From assembly GCA_903875345.1 (NCBI GenBank), contig CAIQVS010000090.1:1-34553 (forward strand): a stretch of 34,553 nt of DNA. The letters are read 5' to 3'. The notes under the pieces were generated by a model. It was not told the origin of the DNA, searched no databases, and saw only the letters and a list, made by a program, of their open reading frames with translations. Positions 32,809 to 34,553 of the stretch are shown piece after piece; within the stretch, counting starts at the first letter, position 1; the number at the start of each line of letters is the position of its first letter. Origin of the DNA: an uncultured Pseudomonadota bacterium. Lineage in GTDB: Bacteria; Pseudomonadota; Alphaproteobacteria; UBA9219. The translations under genes and the position numbers were made by a program.

Positions 32809-33983
32809 TGGGATCCCCCTACGATGTCGCCGCCTACACCGGCTATGTGTACCCGAATGAAACCGTTATTCCCTGGGGCATGCTGATTGTCGTTTATCCC
32901 TATCTAACCGGATTGGTGGCAGGGACGTTCACCGTGTCGAGTTTGTATCAGGTCTTCGGTTTTCAGAGCCTCAAGCCGGTTGCCCATCTTGCCCTGCTGA
33001 GTTCGTTATGCCTGATGATCTTCGTGCCGGTGCCGCTGCTGCTCCATCTGGGGCATCCGGAACGTGCTTTTAATGCCGTCATTACACCGCATGTAACCTC
33101 GGCTATGGCGATATTTGGCTATGCGGCAGGCCTCTGCATCATCTTGCTCATGATTGAAAATTGGTTCGTATTCCGACCTTACATCGTGCAGCAAGCGCAG
33201 CGAGAAAAAGGGATTTTAAAATGGTTCTATCGATCCTTGACCCTCGGCTCCTATGATGTGTCGGAGGTGGCGATGCGCTATGACCGCCAATGGATCCATG
33301 CGCTTTCGATCCTCGGTATACCGGTCGCATGCGGCTTGGCCGTCTATAGCGGGTTCTTGTTCGGTTCCCTAAAGTCCCGCGAATGGTGGTCGTCAGATCT
33401 GATGCCGCCAATATTTTTACTCTCGGCCATCGTGTCGGGAACTGCGCTGTTGATCGTTTTGTATGTTCTTTCCTGCCGGTTGCGCAAAACGCTCCTTGCG
33501 GAAGATTGCATGAAAACCATGGCCTACGTTCTTTGGAGCTTCTTAATCTTGGCGCTCGCCTTGGAAGGTCTGGAATTCGGGAGCATGATTTACAAGGCTC
33601 GAGAAGGCATCGAAATCATCAAGGAATTTGTGTACGGACGTTTGTTTGTGCCGTTCTGGATTTTACAATTGGGCATCGGCGCGATCGCCCCGATTCTTCT
33701 GCTTTCGTGGCTGTTCCTGCGAAAGACATCGGGGAAGATTCTGCTGGTCGGCATTACGGCTTGCGCCCTGATGGCGCTGTTGGAAGTTCTGATGATGCGA
33801 TACAACGTGATCATTGGCGGACAGGAAATTTCCAAAACCGGCAAGGGATTGCTGGAATTTCCATGGGTCATTTTCGGTCAGGAAGGCGTTCTCACGGCGA
33901 CGGGCGTCTTTGTCGCACCCTTCATTCTGTTGTCGGTGATCGTTCGCGTGTTTCCGCCATGGAACGACAAACCGTCACATTAA
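32808..33983 (+). CDS. NrfD/PsrC-type membrane quinol-interacting subunit
   Basis: A 391-residue polytopic inner-membrane protein with eight to ten hydrophobic helices, for example 'WGMLIVVYPYLTGLVAGTF', 'LALLSSLCLMIFVPVPLLL', 'LLSAIVSGTALLIVLYVL' and a C-terminal 'VFVAPFILLSVIVRVFPP'. The early 'VYPYLTGLVAGTF' and 'HLGHPERAF' segments are NrfD/PsrC landmarks next to the quinone site. It exchanges electrons with the quinone pool and passes them to or from the ferredoxin encoded just upstream. It is the last gene of the three-gene unit. No catalytic partner follows; the next gene is on the opposite strand. Confidence 0.92.
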   Translation: MGSPYDVAAYTGYVYPNETVIPWGMLIVVYPYLTGLVAGTFTVSSLYQVFGFQSLKPVAHLALLSSLCLMIFVPVPLLLHLGHPERAFNAVITPHVTSAMAIFGYAAGLCIILLMIENWFVFRPYIVQQAQREKGILKWFYRSLTLGSYDVSEVAMRYDRQWIHALSILGIPVACGLAVYSGFLFGSLKSREWWSSDLMPPIFLLSAIVSGTALLIVLYVLSCRLRKTLLAEDCMKTMAYVLWSFLILALALEGLEFGSMIYKAREGIEIIKEFVYGRLFVPFWILQLGIGAIAPILLLSWLFLRKTSGKILLVGITACALMALLEVLMMRYNVIIGGQEISKTGKGLLEFPWVIFGQEGVLTATGVFVAPFILLSVIVRVFPPWNDKPSH

Positions 33984-34128
33984 ATGGTGGTTTGTTGACG
34001 GCAGAAGCGTCTGGGTTAAGTTACAACACATTTTAGGGATCAGGTATTGAACCTCCACGGAAATTTTCCTTTAACTCTTGGCTTACTCACGAATCTTGAT
34101 GTCCCATAGCAATGGGAATCCAAAGGGC

Positions 34129-34553
34129 TTAGTCGGGATCCCCAAGTTTATCTTCTATTTCAATTGGACAGTGAATATGCTGCTTTATATTTTCTAATAA
34201 GGCTTTTTCAATATTTCCTAGGTTGCGACGATCTATGACTACGGGCGAATTTGAATTTTTCAGCGAAAACACCATGCTCTGCGGCCTTATGCAAAAAATA
34301 TCCTGTACCTGATTTTCGATTTTTAACCCAGACACCTCGTTAAATAGAACCCGTAGATATGGCTCTTGGCGAGAAACCAATTGATCGGAATTTCTTCCCC
34401 ACACCAATCCGATCGAAAAGCGTATGCCATTATCATCAATAAGAACTTCTTTTGCACACGTACGCATATAAAGAAAATAAATTTTAAGATAGTGAAACAA
34501 AGCAACAGCAGCCATCGCCATGCCCACAAGGGGAAGGCAGAAAATCAAAATCA
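34129..34553 (-). CDS. Unidentified membrane protein, 5' end cut by the window
   Basis: An open minus-strand frame runs off the right edge; the TTG at 34548 is not convincing as a start, and the codons beyond it stay open. The visible part, about 140 residues, begins with a hydrophobic segment ('FCLPLVGMAMAAVALFHYL') and a second hydrophobic/aromatic stretch ('IYFLYMRTC'). A beta-rich soluble region follows ('EVLIDDNGIRFSIGLVWG', 'PYLRVLFNEVSGLKIE', 'SPVVIDRRNLGNIEKALLE'). This layout resembles small PH-like membrane proteins that sense or stabilise envelope complexes, but no family is claimed. AT-richer codon use than the neighbouring NrfD operon is visible. Confidence 0.5.
   Translation of the reverse strand, partial: ILIFCLPLVGMAMAAVALFHYLKIYFLYMRTCAKEVLIDDNGIRFSIGLVWGRNSDQLVSRQEPYLRVLFNEVSGLKIENQVQDIFCIRPQSMVFSLKNSNSPVVIDRRNLGNIEKALLENIKQHIHCPIEIEDKLGDPD

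Noticed and set aside
34102-34117. Hairpin TCCCAT-AGCA-ATGGGA after the NrfD operon as a terminator
   Set aside because: Six pairs only, without a T run on either strand.
1-34553. Prophage or integrative element covering the fibre genes
   Set aside because: No integrase, capsid, terminase, portal or tail genes and no tRNA attachment site are present; the fibre proteins have signal peptides or lie alone among core genes.

Overview
The window reads as chromosomal DNA of an alphaproteobacterium of moderately high GC. The evidence is a MucR/Ros regulator, the order DUF4164-like gene, zapA, 6S RNA, fau, a KamA-type aminomutase, an Omp25-like barrel protein and one good CtrA-type box (TTAA-N7-TTAAC). 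The genus cannot be named from the sequence. There are no tRNA or rRNA genes, no recognisable insertion sequence and no CRISPR array.

1-13.2 kb is mostly core. It holds the 3' end of a bacterial alpha-2-macroglobulin followed by pbpC, which are classic partners in periplasmic defence and repair. Next come a minus-strand patatin-like lipase, a small secreted proline-rich helical protein, fau (5-formyl-THF cyclo-ligase), an unlisted 6S RNA with its own promoter, zapA and a DUF4164-like coiled-coil protein. Then follow pabC and pabB (p-aminobenzoate for folate), mucR with a clear terminator, a very large and divergent class A penicillin-binding protein, and a KamA/EpmB-type radical SAM enzyme.

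13.3-17.35 kb is the most unusual part. A CtrA-like box precedes a fibre-type gene that ends in an autoproteolytic peptidase S74 (intramolecular chaperone) domain. This gene is broken by two apparent one-base insertions, both in A runs. Two paralogous secreted cysteine-rich proteins follow, with thrombospondin-type-1-like modules that are rare in bacteria. Between them lies an in-frame, diverged remnant of the 3' end of ribF, whose intact copy lies just beyond the second paralog. The block [Cys-rich gene + ribF 3' end] therefore occurs twice, which points to tandem duplication or repeated insertion at the ribF 3' end.

17.35-21.0 kb returns to housekeeping genes: ribF, an alpha/beta hydrolase, a phosphoribosyltransferase-like protein, and a DUF190-crcB pair for fluoride export. 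21.0-23.0 kb is a second accessory patch, with a secreted clan GH-A-like glycosidase and a truncated relative of the fibre gene that lacks its chaperone domain. An Omp25-like barrel protein follows.

23.9-30.7 kb is a minus-strand copper/silver efflux cluster. In transcription order it is a Met/His/Cys-rich small protein, a YtkA-like periplasmic protein, CusB, CusA and CusC, with four-base overlaps across the last four genes. 30.9-34.0 kb is a plus-strand, translationally coupled electron-transfer module: a six-haem cytochrome c, a Tat-exported four-cluster ferredoxin and an NrfD quinone-site membrane protein. No molybdenum or other catalytic subunit is beside it. The window ends inside an unidentified membrane protein gene on the minus strand.
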